From NCBI GenBank assembly GCA_017483665.1, contig JAFUVM010000053.1:1-47091 (forward strand): a stretch of DNA of 47,091 nucleotides. The letters run 5' to 3'. A program made the translations under genes and the position numbers. The notes under the pieces are model-generated. The model ran no database searches. It had not been told where the DNA came from and was given only the letters and a program-made list of their open reading frames with translations. This stretch comes from Bacteroidaceae bacterium (GTDB taxonomy: Bacteria; Bacteroidota; Bacteroidia; Bacteroidales; Bacteroidaceae). This document shows, one piece after another, positions 21,913 to 32,200 of the stretch. How positions within the stretch are numbered: position 1 is the first letter of the stretch; the number at the start of each line of letters is the position of its first letter.

Positions 21913-23874
21913 ATGAGAAGATTCTGCCTATTCCTCCTCCTGACCAGCCTGAACCTGTGCATGATGGCTGTCCCGGTGCTGCGCGTGCGACGCAGTGTGA
22001 CGCTCGACGACGGACGCAGCGTGATGGTGACAGCCTGCGGAGACGAGGATTTCAACTACTTCCTGACCGACGACGGACGGGTTGTGCTGCTGCAGGACAG
22101 CACGTTCCACTGCACCGACCTCTCGCTCGACGAATACATCGCCACCCTGCCCTCCCCGCCCCTCCGGGCCCGGCAGCGCGTAGGCAACGTGGCATCGGCA
22201 CTGATAAAACCGCAGGGCGTGAAGAAGATTCCCGTCATCCTCACTGCCTTCAAGGACAAAAAGTTCACCCTGGCCTCGACCGACAAGCGTGTGGCCGAAT
22301 ACTACGAGGAGTTCTTCAACGGAGAGGACATCACGGCATCGACCGGCAACTGGGGCAGCGTCCGCCAGTATTTCATCGACCAGAGCTTGGGACAGTTCAT
22401 GCCGGAGTTCACCATCATCGGGCCCGTACAGCTCGACAGCATCTACGGCTACTACGGAGGTGACAAAGGCGGCAGTATGGACACGCTCTACTCGGCCTTC
22501 ATCCGCGAAGCCTTCACCAAAGCGCTGACGCAAATGACGGACTGGAGGGAGTTCGACAACGACGGCAACGGCAAGATAGACATGTGTGTGTTCATCTATG
22601 CAGGACTGGGACAGAACTACACGAACAGCTACAACGACAAGAGCACCATCTGGCCGAAGGAGATGCCCACCGCGTATACCGTGGACGGCATCACACTCTC
22701 GGGCTGCACCTCCAGCTGCGAGCTCCATCCCACAAGGGCAAGCGGCAGCGTCATCACCGAGACCCAGCCCGACGGCATCGGAGTAATCATCCACGAGATA
22801 AGCCACGCGCTCGGACTGCCCGACCTCTACGACACGAGGAATGTGGCCTTTGGCCTGGACTTCTGGAGCATCATGGACTACGGCATGTACACACGCAGCG
22901 GCAAGACACCCGTCGGCTACACTGCCTACGAACGGGAGTTCATGGGATGGCAGATGACTGAGGTCGTCGACTCTCCGCGCACGCTCCATCTGGACTGCTT
23001 CCACTTCGGAGGCAAAGGCTACAAACTCATCAACGACGCAAACCCCAATGAATACTACATCCTGGACAACCGTCAGGCTGAGGGATGGGACTGGGGCGCA
23101 TGCAGCAACCGCGGGCACGGCATGCTCGTCATGCACGTCGACTACAATGCCAGCGTATGGAACAGCAACAGGGTCAACGTCGACCCCAAGCACCAGCGCC
23201 TGACCATCATCCCTGCCAACGGCACACTCATCGGCAGCAACAACTATTCGACGCAAGCCGAATGGCAGGCAAGCCTGAAGGGAAACCCCTACCCGGGCAC
23301 TACGGAGAACCACGAGCTGACCGACACTTCCGACCCCGCCAGCCTCGTCTTCACCGGCGGCTACATGGGCAAGCCCCTCGTCGACATCGAGGAGACGGAG
23401 GACGGCATCATCACCGTCAAAGTCATGCCCAAGGGCACACTGGCTGCTCCTGTGGGTCTGGCCTTCGAGGACACGAAGATGGGCGGCACGACGGCCGTCT
23501 GGGACCCCACAGAGGAGGCAGAGTTCTACAACTTCCGCCTCATGTGCGAAGGCGAACAAGTCTTCAGCCAGGACAGCATTGCAGCCACGTCCCTCGTACT
23601 CGAAAACCTGCGCACCGACGTGGACTACACCTACTCCGTGCAGGCCATCAGCGACAGCTACCGCAACAGTCCCTGGACCGAGAGCGAGTCCTTCCGCGCC
23701 ATTCCCGATGCCATATCCGAGATAACCGCAAGCACCGAGCGCGTTCGCATCTACGACATGAACGGACGCATGATATCGGAATGCTTTGCCGACGAACTGC
23801 ATCGCCTGGCTCTCTGCCACGGCATCTACGTCATCCGACGCATGAACGGGGCTGCTAAGAAAGTTATGATCTAA
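21913..23874 (+). CDS. M6-family secreted metalloprotease (copy 1) with Fn3 domain
   Basis: A 653-residue exported zinc protease of the immune-inhibitor-A (M6) type. Signal peptide: MRRFCLFLLLTSLNLCMMA. The N-terminal prodomain has the repeat-like phrase VTLDDGRSVMVTACGDEDFN and YFLTDDG, typical of Bacteroidetes M6 proteins. The zinc site is HEISHALGLPDLYDT, with His294, Glu295 and His298, followed by a D-F-W-S-I-M-D-Y turn (Met-turn). A fibronectin type III domain lies at about 515-610. The last 45 residues are a sorting-like tail (RIYDMNGRM, HGIYVIR). The start at 21913 begins the signal peptide; 21865 would lie before the TSS. The next gene starts 11 nt after the stop and encodes a paralogue, so this is a tandem duplication within an operon. 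Likely substrate: extracellular or host proteins (inferred). Confidence 0.9.
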   Translation: MRRFCLFLLLTSLNLCMMAVPVLRVRRSVTLDDGRSVMVTACGDEDFNYFLTDDGRVVLLQDSTFHCTDLSLDEYIATLPSPPLRARQRVGNVASALIKPQGVKKIPVILTAFKDKKFTLASTDKRVAEYYEEFFNGEDITASTGNWGSVRQYFIDQSLGQFMPEFTIIGPVQLDSIYGYYGGDKGGSMDTLYSAFIREAFTKALTQMTDWREFDNDGNGKIDMCVFIYAGLGQNYTNSYNDKSTIWPKEMPTAYTVDGITLSGCTSSCELHPTRASGSVITETQPDGIGVIIHEISHALGLPDLYDTRNVAFGLDFWSIMDYGMYTRSGKTPVGYTAYEREFMGWQMTEVVDSPRTLHLDCFHFGGKGYKLINDANPNEYYILDNRQAEGWDWGACSNRGHGMLVMHVDYNASVWNSNRVNVDPKHQRLTIIPANGTLIGSNNYSTQAEWQASLKGNPYPGTTENHELTDTSDPASLVFTGGYMGKPLVDIEETEDGIITVKVMPKGTLAAPVGLAFEDTKMGGTTAVWDPTEEAEFYNFRLMCEGEQVFSQDSIAATSLVLENLRTDVDYTYSVQAISDSYRNSPWTESESFRAIPDAISEITASTERVRIYDMNGRMISECFADELHRLALCHGIYVIRRMNGAAKKVMI

Positions 23875-23884
23875 CCGACACAGC

Positions 23885-25549
23885 ATGAGAAAACGCATCG
23901 TCCCCCTTATCATATCCTGCATCTGCGTACTGACACTCTGGGCCATCCCCGCTAAACGGGAGCGCTGCACGCTCACCCTTCCCGACGGCTCGAAAGTGGA
24001 AGCCACCTTCATGGGCGACGAGCATCTGCACTTCTACCTCACCGACGACGGCCGATACCTGCTCCTCGCCGACAACGACACGGCACACTACGTGGAGCAG
24101 GACGCCATTCAGGCACGCTGGCAGGCACGGGCCTCCAAGCGGAAGGCTGCACTGAACCGGCGAAATGCGGCAAGGCAGGCAAGGCAAGGACAGCAGCACA
24201 AAGCCATGACCGGCAGCAAGCGGGGCCTGGTGATACTGGTCGATTTCCCCGATGTGCCCTTTTACTTCGCAGCGGACACCTTCGAGAGATTCTTCAACGA
24301 AACGGGCTATCACGACGGCATCAACGTCGGCTCCGTCCACGACTACTTCCTCGATGCCAGCTACGGAAAGTTCGATTTCTCGTTCGACGTCGTGGGTCCC
24401 GTCACCATGAGCCACCCCCTTGAATACTATGGCGAGAACGATGCCTACGGCTACGACATGCATCCTGGCGAAATGATTGCAGAGGCCATCGGGATGGTGG
24501 ACGAACAGGTCGACTTCACGGCCTACGACTGGGACAAGGACGGCGAAGTGGAGCAGGTCTATGTCATACATTCGGGCTACGATGAAGCGAACCGCTCCTC
24601 GCGGACAAACATCTGGTCGCACGCCTGGACGCTCACCGAAGCGAAGGCTGAAGGCGACGGCGACGGACCCGTCACGGCGGACGGCGTTCGCATAGACAGC
24701 TATGCCACCAGTGCCGAGCTTCAGGGCAAGGGCGGCCTCACCATCTGCGGCATCGGCACAGCCTGCCACGAGTTTGCACATTGCTTCGGCCTTCCCGACA
24801 CCTACGACACGAACGGCATCTACTTCGGGTTAGGCTCGTGGGACCTTATGGACTACGGAGAATACAACGGAAACGGCGGCACACCTGCCGGCTTCACAAG
24901 CTACGAACGCATGTTCTGCGGCTGGCTCGACCCCATCGAGCTCACCGACCCCGTTCACGTTCAGAACATGCCGGCCCTCACCTCCGCACCCGCCTGCTAC
25001 ATCCTGAGAAACAGCGGGAAGGCTGACGAGTACTACCTCCTGGAGAACAGGCAACAGGAGGGATGGGACAGCTGCCTTGGCGGACACGGCATGCTCGTCC
25101 TGCATGTCGACTACGACGAACAGGCATGGCGCGACAACACCGTCAACACCGTTGGCACACACCTCCGCATGACCTTCATCCCCGCCGACAACATCCGCAA
25201 TGCCACCACGACAGCAGGCGACACATGGCCGGGCACGACGGGAAAGACAGAACTCTCCGCCTCGTCGGTACCCTCGGCAAAACTCTACAACGCCAATGCC
25301 GACGGAGCCATGACGATGAACCACTCCATCACTAACATCAGCGAGACAGCCGACGGACGCATCAGCTTCATCTTCGACGAGGGAGCAGACGGCATATCCG
25401 CCCCGCTGGCCTTCCGCGAAAAAAACACCAAAACCCTCAGCGAAGCGATGTACAACCTGGGCGGACAGCAAGTAGCGCCCGGCTATCACGGCATCGTCAT
25501 ACAGCGTTCCGCCGACGGGAAGACCCACCTCATAAAGACTTCACGATGA
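23885..25549 (+). CDS. M6-family secreted metalloprotease (copy 2)
   Basis: A 554-residue paralogue of the preceding gene. The signal peptide is MRKRIVPLIISCICVLTLWA, cut near IPAKRE. The propeptide has LTLPDGSKVEATFMGDEHLH and ends in a very basic, Ala/Arg/Gln-rich linker (residues about 80-110), a plausible processing site. The catalytic region begins GLVILVDFPDV and has HEFAHCFGLPDTYDTNG, with His295, Glu296 and His299, then GSWDLMDYGEYNG (Met-turn). No fibronectin domain follows; the tail (MYNLGGQQV, HGIVIQR) comes directly after the catalytic part. Its stop overlaps the next start by 4 nt (ATGA), so the three genes form one transcription and translation unit. The divergence between copies 1 and 2 suggests different substrates. 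Confidence 0.9.
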   Translation: MRKRIVPLIISCICVLTLWAIPAKRERCTLTLPDGSKVEATFMGDEHLHFYLTDDGRYLLLADNDTAHYVEQDAIQARWQARASKRKAALNRRNAARQARQGQQHKAMTGSKRGLVILVDFPDVPFYFAADTFERFFNETGYHDGINVGSVHDYFLDASYGKFDFSFDVVGPVTMSHPLEYYGENDAYGYDMHPGEMIAEAIGMVDEQVDFTAYDWDKDGEVEQVYVIHSGYDEANRSSRTNIWSHAWTLTEAKAEGDGDGPVTADGVRIDSYATSAELQGKGGLTICGIGTACHEFAHCFGLPDTYDTNGIYFGLGSWDLMDYGEYNGNGGTPAGFTSYERMFCGWLDPIELTDPVHVQNMPALTSAPACYILRNSGKADEYYLLENRQQEGWDSCLGGHGMLVLHVDYDEQAWRDNTVNTVGTHLRMTFIPADNIRNATTTAGDTWPGTTGKTELSASSVPSAKLYNANADGAMTMNHSITNISETADGRISFIFDEGADGISAPLAFREKNTKTLSEAMYNLGGQQVAPGYHGIVIQRSADGKTHLIKTSR

Positions 25550-27354
25550 AACACACCCTCCTGTTCTCCCTGCTGACAGGCTTCTGCCTCAGCCTGACAG
25601 CCGCCACCGTCAGCCGCTATACCGGCAGTCGCATCTACTGGGATGCACGCACCCCCGTCACCGTCTTCAGCGGCGGCGGCTATGCCCGGCTCATTGAGCT
25701 GCAGGACCACCGGCTGCTGGCCTGCTGCGAAAGCGGCGGCATCAAGGTCAGCTTCTCCTCGAACAAAGGCACTTCGTGGACCTCGCCCACCGTCATTGCC
25801 CCCAACCCCAGCGGCGTGCCCAACTGCGTGCCCGACCTCATACAGCTCTCCGACGGCACCATCATCGTAGCCTACAACCCGCGCCCCACCTCGCCCTACT
25901 CGCCCGAGCGACACTTTGGCATACGCCTGCGCCGCAGCATCGATAACGGCAAGACTTGGAGCGACGAGATATTTGTCTACGATGCCGACTATACCTTCGA
26001 AAACGGCTGTTGGGAACCCTCCATGCTGGAGCTGCCCAGCGGCGAGCTGCAGCTCTACTTCGCCGACGAGAGTCCATACACTTCCTCCGGCGAACAGCAG
26101 ATATCGCTCTGCCGCAGCTTCGACGGAGGCCTGACCTGGAGCGCACCACAGCGTGTCTCCTTCCGCAGCGGCTACCGCGACGGCATGCCCGTACCCGCCT
26201 TGCTCAGCGACGGAAAGACCATCGCCGTAGCCATCGAGGACAACGGCTGGAGCGGCATAGGCGACTTCCTGCCGACCACCGTCCGCACGACGCTCAACAA
26301 CAACTGGAAAGGCAACTTCTACGTCAGCGCCCAAAGTCCGCAGCGCGACCGCAGCATCAACTACAACTACTGCCCCACGGCCACAGGCGGAGCCCCATAC
26401 CTGCGCGTCCTGCCCGGCGGCGAAACGGTGATGTCGCACCAGTCCAAGTACGGCGAAGGCGACAACCACAAGATGTACGTCTACGTGGGGAACCGGCAGG
26501 CCAAAGACTTCAAGGCCATGTCCAAACCCTTCCAGCAGGGCACAACGAAGAACTGCATGTGGAACTCCCTGGCCGTGATTGACACAGGCATCGTCGTTGC
26601 CGTGGGCGGACTGGACGGCAAGATTGTCATCGTGAAAGGCTACCCCATGAAGCAATTCCTGGCTCCCTACGCCTCGCAGGTTGTCGACGGACACCTCGAT
26701 ACCCCCAGCACCTACTACAACCGCTCGGCAAGGCAAGTGCCGATGGGCTGCGAGACGGGAACCTTCTCCTACACCGACTTCTCCTACGACCGCGAAAAGC
26801 TCTACATGGTCTGCCACGTCTATCGTCAGCATCCCTCCTCGGCAGAGCCGTTCCCCGACGGTGTCAACTTCTACGTGGACAGTAAGGGAGCCAGCACCAA
26901 CCTGCCCGTCAACTCCTCCTACAGATTCTCGCTACTCCCCGATGCCACCCTTCGGACCAGCCGCGGCAACGGCAGAGACTGGGTAGAGACCGAACTGTCC
27001 GGCCTTCAGGCAGCCAGCACCATCGGCACATCGAACTACCGTCTGGAGGTAGCCATCCCTTGGGCCGCCATCGGCCTCGACGAAGCACCGGTCGGAGGGA
27101 AACTGTCTGTCAACCTGGAGGTGCTTTCCGGCGACGGCACACAGCAGCTTGTGGAGCGCATCCCCGACGCCCAGCCCCTGCAGCCCGCCACATGGGTTCC
27201 CCTGCAGCTCATCGCCCCCGACCCCACACCCCTGCCGACCCTCCGGGCAGAGACCAAGTCCCGCACCACGTACGACCTGCAGGGCCGCCCCGTCCCGGGC
27301 GCAGGAATGTTGCACGGCATCTTCATCAAGGACGGAAAGAAAACACTCCGCTGA
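25546..27354 (+). CDS. secreted BNR/Asp-box protein, sialidase-like
   Basis: A 602-residue exported protein with a six-bladed-propeller pattern. The signal peptide is MKHTLLFSLLTGFCLSLTAA. The first part has YARLIELQDHRLLACCE and three Asp-box-like turns (SSNKGTSW, SIDNGKTW, SFDGGLTW), seen in GH33 sialidases, GH93 exo-arabinanases and related BNR proteins. The classical GH33 FRIP motif is not evident, so sialidase activity is not established. Residues about 375-560 look like a CBM9/DOMON-type carbohydrate-binding domain (GVNFYVDSKG, EVAIPWAAIGLDEAPVGG). The shared tail (TYDLQGRPV, HGIFIKDGKKTLR) ends the protein. It overlaps the upstream protease by 4 nt, so a glycan-active protein is co-translated with two proteases. 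This would suit attack on glycoproteins such as mucin (inference). Confidence 0.75.
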   Translation: MKHTLLFSLLTGFCLSLTAATVSRYTGSRIYWDARTPVTVFSGGGYARLIELQDHRLLACCESGGIKVSFSSNKGTSWTSPTVIAPNPSGVPNCVPDLIQLSDGTIIVAYNPRPTSPYSPERHFGIRLRRSIDNGKTWSDEIFVYDADYTFENGCWEPSMLELPSGELQLYFADESPYTSSGEQQISLCRSFDGGLTWSAPQRVSFRSGYRDGMPVPALLSDGKTIAVAIEDNGWSGIGDFLPTTVRTTLNNNWKGNFYVSAQSPQRDRSINYNYCPTATGGAPYLRVLPGGETVMSHQSKYGEGDNHKMYVYVGNRQAKDFKAMSKPFQQGTTKNCMWNSLAVIDTGIVVAVGGLDGKIVIVKGYPMKQFLAPYASQVVDGHLDTPSTYYNRSARQVPMGCETGTFSYTDFSYDREKLYMVCHVYRQHPSSAEPFPDGVNFYVDSKGASTNLPVNSSYRFSLLPDATLRTSRGNGRDWVETELSGLQAASTIGTSNYRLEVAIPWAAIGLDEAPVGGKLSVNLEVLSGDGTQQLVERIPDAQPLQPATWVPLQLIAPDPTPLPTLRAETKSRTTYDLQGRPVPGAGMLHGIFIKDGKKTLR

Positions 27355-27486
27355 AACAGAAATTCAGTCATCCCACAGATGGGCCAAGTAACAGAATCCA
27401 TTTCCCCGACCACAAAATGATGCTTTTTTCAGCCAATAACTTATAAAAGGCATGACTCAAGAAGCGATTATTTAAAATATTCTTCG

Positions 27487-27494
27487 TACCTTTG
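27487..27494 (+). promoter_or_regulatory. -7 motif of the PIN toxin-antitoxin pair
   Basis: TACCTTTG, 31 nt before the antitoxin ATG at 27526. No clear -33 TTG at 19-21 nt; a weak or regulated promoter is possible. Confidence 0.6.
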
Positions 27495-27525
27495 TCGCCG
27501 TTAGGACAATAAAAGGCAAACTTAT

Positions 27526-27759
27526 ATGGAACAAATTAGAACCCCATTGAACAAGGCACAGATGGATATTCTGCGACTGTTGGAACACATCAAGACCGAT
27601 GAGGAAGCAGAAGAACTCCGCGACGTAATCAGCAATTACTATGCACATAAGGCCGAGGAAGCAATGGACCGGCTGTGGGAGGCAGGCCTGTGGGATCAGG
27701 AGAAAAACGATGCCATATTAAGGGCACATCTTCGCACACCATACAAATATGCCAAATAA
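27526..27759 (+). CDS. putative antitoxin paired with PIN toxin
   Basis: A 77-residue, mostly helical protein rich in Glu, Asp and Lys (LLEHIKTDEEAEELRDVISN, then YYAHKAEEAMDRLWEAG). Its size, position and 11-nt overlap with the PIN-domain gene are those of a type II antitoxin. No DNA-binding fold (AbrB, RHH, Phd) is obvious by eye; similar short proteins accompany COG1569-type PIN toxins in Bacteroidetes. The pair is transcribed from a motif at 27487 and is likely autoregulated, though no operator could be read. GC content is lower than in the flanking secreted-enzyme genes, consistent with acquisition by transfer. Confidence 0.75.
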   Translation: MEQIRTPLNKAQMDILRLLEHIKTDEEAEELRDVISNYYAHKAEEAMDRLWEAGLWDQEKNDAILRAHLRTPYKYAK

Positions 27760-28174
27760 GAAGATAGTACTCGACACCAACTGCCTTCTCGCCTCTATTT
27801 CTCGACGCAGCAATGCATATCCTGTATGGAAAGGTTTTCAGGAAGGGCGATACATACTCTGCGTCACCAATGAGATATTGGCGGAGTACGAGGAGATGAT
27901 TGCCCGACTGACTTCGACGGAGGTTGCAACCAATGTCATCCGTATGATTATGGATAGCCGTCACGTTGAGTTTATTGATACCTACTACCACTGGAATCTC
28001 ATCACCGCTGACCCCGATGACAACAAGTTTGTGGACTGTGCCTTTGCTGCCGGAGCGACCTACATCGTGTCAGACGATTCGCACTTCAACGTCCTTCGTG
28101 ACATCACATTCCCCCAGATTTTTGTACTCAGGCTGAAAGAGTTTCTGGAGACATTGAAAAAAGAGAATACGTAA
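27749..28174 (+). CDS. PIN-domain toxin (COG1569-type)
   Basis: A 141-residue predicted Mg2+-dependent ribonuclease toxin. The PIN fold acidic residues are visible: Asp9 in KIVLDTNCLLASIS, a Glu in TNEILAEYEEM, the TADPDDNKFVDCAFAAGA cluster with two or three acids, and Asp in YIVSDDSHF. This order and the N-terminal (I)VLDTN(C/V) motif match the 'putative toxin-antitoxin component, PIN family' group rather than VapC proper. The start overlaps the antitoxin gene by 11 nt, indicating translational coupling. It is expected to cleave RNA when the antitoxin is lost. All catalytic acids appear intact. Confidence 0.88.
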   Translation: MPNKKIVLDTNCLLASISRRSNAYPVWKGFQEGRYILCVTNEILAEYEEMIARLTSTEVATNVIRMIMDSRHVEFIDTYYHWNLITADPDDNKFVDCAFAAGATYIVSDDSHFNVLRDITFPQIFVLRLKEFLETLKKENT

Positions 28175-28251
28175 TAGTCTCGGGTGAATACAGAGAACCG
28201 TCTGATTACTATACGAAGGGGTCGCATCAATATACCATCATAGATAATAAC

Positions 28252-28337
28252 ACAACGGATTGAACGGATTAAACGGCTTTACACTACGCTAATAAGCAGC
28301 ATATAGGATAATCCGTTTAATCCGTTCAATCCGTTGT
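28252..28337. repeat. perfect 25-bp inverted repeat built of CGGATTGAA units
   Basis: The left arm (28252-28276) and right arm (28313-28337) are exact reverse complements across 25 nt, with a 36-nt core. Each arm consists of near-repeats CGGATTGAA / CGGATTAAA. It lies between the convergent PIN toxin and lolD genes and could act as a bidirectional terminator. Confidence 0.95.
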
Positions 28338-28436
28338 TTAATTATACGACCCTGCCTCGTCAGGGTGTTATGCCCTGTCGCTCAGCGAGTTTGACGAGTG
28401 ACGAGTGTTTTTTACTTCAGAGGCAAGTTATCCCCT

Positions 28437-29093
28437 TTATGACTGCTCGATGATGCCGTCGCGCATGCATATCTTGCGGTCGGCAAGGTCGGCAAGCTGT
28501 TCGTCGTGCGTGACGATGACGAAGGTCTGCCCGAACTGGTCGCGCAGGTCGAAGAAGAGGCGGTGCAGCTCCTGCTTGTTCTGCGTGTCGAGCGAACCGC
28601 TGGGCTCGTCGGCAAAGACGACGTCGGGCTTGTTGACAAGGGCGCGTGCCACGGCAACACGTTGCTTTTCGCCGCCGGAGAGCTCGCCGGGCTTGTGCGA
28701 TGCGCGGTCGGAAAGCCCCATGAACGAGAGGAGCTCCTCGGCCCGCTTCCTGGCCTCGCGCCTCGGTGTGCCGCCGATGAGGGCTGGCATCATCACGTTC
28801 TCCAAGGCCGTGAACTCGGGCAGCAGCTGGTGGAACTGGAAGACGAAGCCCATGTGTTTGTTGCGGAAGGCGGACCGTTTGGTGTCGCTGAGCGTCATGA
28901 CGTCCACGCCGTCGATGACGACACTGCCGCTGTCGGCCTTGTCCAGCGTCCCCATAATCTGCAGGAGCGTCGTCTTGCCCGCGCCGCTTGCGCCGACAAT
29001 GCTCACCACCTTGCCGCGTTCTATGTCGAGGTCGATGCCCTTGAGCACCTCCAGGTTGCCGAAGCTCTTCTTGATGTTGCGTACTTCAATCAT
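28437..29093 (-). CDS. lolD: ABC transporter ATPase, LolD type
   Basis: A 218-residue cytoplasmic ATPase of the MacB/LolD group. LolD powers lipoprotein release from the inner membrane. Walker A is GASGAGKTT (about residues 34-42), the Q-loop is [19 protein letters not shown], the signature is LSGGEKQR, and Walker B is [10 protein letters not shown], followed by the H-loop VTHD. The [15 protein letters not shown]-loop context and the length favour LolD over MacB or FtsE. The membrane partners (LolC/E) are not in the window. It lies downstream of the antiporter-subtilase frame on the same strand, separated only by a 9-nt tandem repeat, so read-through co-transcription is likely. No promoter motif could be recognised in the repeat. 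Confidence 0.88.
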   Translation of the reverse strand: MIEVRNIKKSFGNLEVLKGIDLDIERGKVVSIVGASGAGKTTLLQIMGTLDKADSGSVVIDGVDVMTLSDTKRSAFRNKHMGFVFQFHQLLPEFTALENVMMPALIGGTPRREARKRAEELLSFMGLSDRASHKPGELSGGEKQRVAVARALVNKPDVVFADEPSGSLDTQNKQELHRLFFDLRDQFGQTFVIVTHDEQLADLADRKICMRDGIIEQS

Positions 29094-29094
29094 A

Positions 29095-29207
29095 GGTCTT
29101 ATGAGTCTTATAGGTCTTATGGGTCTTATAGGTCCTATAGGTCCTATAGGTCCTATGAGTCTTATAGGTCCTATGGGTCTTATAGGTCCTATAGGTCTTA
29201 TAGGTTC
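29095..29207. repeat. 9-nt tandem repeat TAGGTCTTA / TAGGTCCTA, about 12 copies
   Basis: The whole gap between the lolD start and the subtilase stop is 9-nt units with few variants (TAGGTCTTA, TAGGTCCTA, TGAGTCTTA, TGGGTCTTA). The TAA stop of the subtilase (complement of 29198-29200) lies in one unit. A single related unit (TAAGACCTATGAG) abuts the MITE-like element near 40206. Confidence 0.95.
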
Positions 29208-32200
29208 ATTATCTTTTTTTTGTTTCCGTTTGCGTCCACGACAATATATATGCCGCGCGACGGATGCTCCACTTTCCTGCCCAGCAGGTCATAGAAGCAT
29301 TCCCTTCCCGCCGGAGCTGCGGGGAGAGGGATGAGTGCATCGTATTTGTCCAGCAGGTACTCAAGCCCGGCCTCGGCATCTATCTCGCCGTAGCCGTAGT
29401 CATTGTTGGGATAGCTGAGCAGCGGGTCGTGATGTGTGCATGTAGCTTGGAAAGCTTCGATGATTTGCTCGCGTGTCAGCGTAGGAATAGCTTCCATCCA
29501 CTGCGCGATGATGCCTGCCACGATGGGACACGCCATGCTCGTTCCGCTCTGCATGTTCCATCCGTAGGTGCGTCCGCCCCATGTGTAGCGTGCCACGTCG
29601 AGCGTAGCGAAATAGGAATCGGGGTTGCTCTCGGCATAGAAGCTGTTGAAGGCTGCCGCGACATTGGTGCCGGGGGCCAGGACATCGGGCTTGATGTTGC
29701 CTGCCATCGTCGGGCCGCGGCTGCTGTAGCTGCCCACTTCGCCGCCTGTGCCCCAGTTCACGTCACGCCAGATGCCTTCGAAGGTGCAGAAGCCTGTCCT
29801 GTAGGCTGTGCCTCCCACGCAGATGACGCTGGGGTCGGAGCCCGGGTAGTGTATGTTGTGGGTCGACTCGGCATCCTGGTAGTCGGGGTAGCGGTCATGC
29901 TTCTGCAGGTAGCCCACGCCCTGATAGGTCTCCACCTCTGCCTCGCTGCCTCCTATGCTGATGCCCATCTGGATGGTGGACAGGTTTCCCTTGCCAATCT
30001 TTGTGATGACAACGTCGGTGGCAAGCTGAGTGGAATCGTAACAGCAGGGATAGGTGCCGTACATGAGCTGGAAGGTGAACTTGCCCGCTGTGACGGTGTC
30101 GACGAGCAGGCTGTCCTCGGTGGCGAGGATGTCGGAGAGCTGTACTTCGTAGCTGAGGAGCATCTCGGAGGGAGAGGTCATGAAGTCGAGACGCACGCTG
30201 AAGTCGCCGCGGCTGCGCAGCAACATGTAGGTCTGATTGCCCGAAGGCTGGATGAGGGAAGAAGCCCGTTCCTGTCCGACGGGCTTGTGCATGTACGTGC
30301 CGTAGATGCTCTGATTGCCTGCTGCGGCACAGATGATGCGTCCGGGGCGCACCAGGCTGTCCAGGACGGTGCCGTAGAGCTGTGCTTCTCCCCAAAGGTC
30401 TTCGTGCGAACCCTCGCTGAAGCTGATGACGCAGGGCTTGTCCACGCTGTCGGCATAGCAGAAGATGTATTCGAAGCCCAGCAGGTCGGCCACAGCACCG
30501 TAGAAGTCCTTCAGGGTGTCCGGCACAATTTCCAAATCGCTGGTCACGCAGTTCGAGACGAGACAGATGTCCGCGTCGGGAGCCATGCCGATGTAGGGCG
30601 AATCGTATCCGCTTCCGGCGGCAGTGGTAGAGGTGTGCGAGCCGTGGTACTGCAGATGGCTGTCCGACGAGCAGGCCTTGGCAAGGATGCTTTCCGTAGT
30701 CGTATAGGCAGCTCCCACTGGCAGCAGGAGGCCATTGACCACCATCTCCGCTCCGTCGATGTTCTCTTCGAGCAGGGAATCCGCCTTGAAGTCGAGCATG
30801 TCCCAAAAGGAGCGGACGCGGTAGGTATCCATGTCGCGACTGTATAACGAAGGATTGGTCAGGTCGAAGCCAATGTCCATCACGCCGACGACAACGCCCC
30901 GGCCCGTATAGGCCGAACGATGCGCCGTGGGGGTGCGCAGGGCTGCCGAGCGTGTGACGATGGCGGCGGTGTCGGTAAGAGCTTCGCTGACCCTTCCGCA
31001 TTCGATGCGCGTCACCTCCGGACGAAGCGACAAGGCTGCAAGTTCCGTCTTGGGAACAGCTGCGGCGTAGATGTTACCCCAGTGGGCATAGGTGCGACAG
31101 CCGTGTTCCCTGAGGACATCCTCGCTGTCGGATTGCACGAGGGCGAGCATCTTGCCCCTTGCCTCTTGCTCCTTGCTCCTTGCTCCATGCTCCTTGCCTC
31201 TTGCTCCTTCCAGCACTGCAAGCCTCACCAAAGGCGACATCTTGTCGAAGCGCGGGCGTTGTGCCACCAGGGATGATGAACTGAGCGAAAAGAGCAGGCA
31301 CAGGAGCAGGGCCACCGCTGTGTGGTGTGCCGTAAAGAAGCGGCGACGAATCCATCCGCCGATGGAGCGCGGCTGGCGCTGCACGGCAGTACCGTTGGGC
31401 GTAAAGACGGCTATGCTCTCCTGCGGCTCACCCCACTGGTCGGGGAAGAGCAGCATGACGTTTGTGTCGCTGAAGTAGCGGTGGATGAGCAACGGCAGCT
31501 CCTCGAAGCTGTTCTGATAGGAGATGAAGCCCGACCGGGCCGTGACTGCCACGAACATGCAGCTCAGGTCCAGCTCGTGCCGGAGGTTAAGGAACTGCAT
31601 CCAGCGGTTCATCTCGGCATACTGCGAGCGGACGTGGCTGTGCTTCTGCTCCATGTAGCCCCGGATGTAGGGCAAGGTATCGGCATGGGCATGGTACTCC
31701 AGATGGCAGTCCAGCTCTTCGCCGATGCGACAGATGTGCTCCAGCCACTTGTAGAAGCCGACCTCGTATTCAGCCTTCTGCGGCACGGCCACTACGACCC
31801 GGCGGATGGTTCCCGGCGGCACGATGCTGCGCACGGCCATCACCTCACGATGGCTTCCGCTCAGGACGCTGTCTATCACGCTACCCAGCGAGGACTTGGG
31901 CATGCCGGACGTCCTGTCGTTCAGGCAGACGATGACCTCGCCACAGTCATACTCGTTCATCGTATGAAGGATGCCGCCTGCGATGTTCGTGCTCATACGG
32001 TTGAGGACTGCCATCGGCACGTCGGCAGCAGCGGCCACCATCTGTGCTTGCTCAAGCAGCCTGCGGCCTTTCAGGTGACTGTTGTCGGTTGTCTGCTGTC
32101 CGTTGTCATAGGAGACGCAAAGTCCCATGAGGCTGTCGGGGATAAAGGGGTTACGGATGAGGATAGCCAGTTGTGTCAGCACGTCGACATTGGCTTCCTG

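Noticed and set aside
28349..28366. Small hairpin ACCCTG / CAGGGT near the lolD 3' end
   Set aside because: Only 6 bp with no T-run; the nearby 25-bp inverted repeat is the stronger structure.
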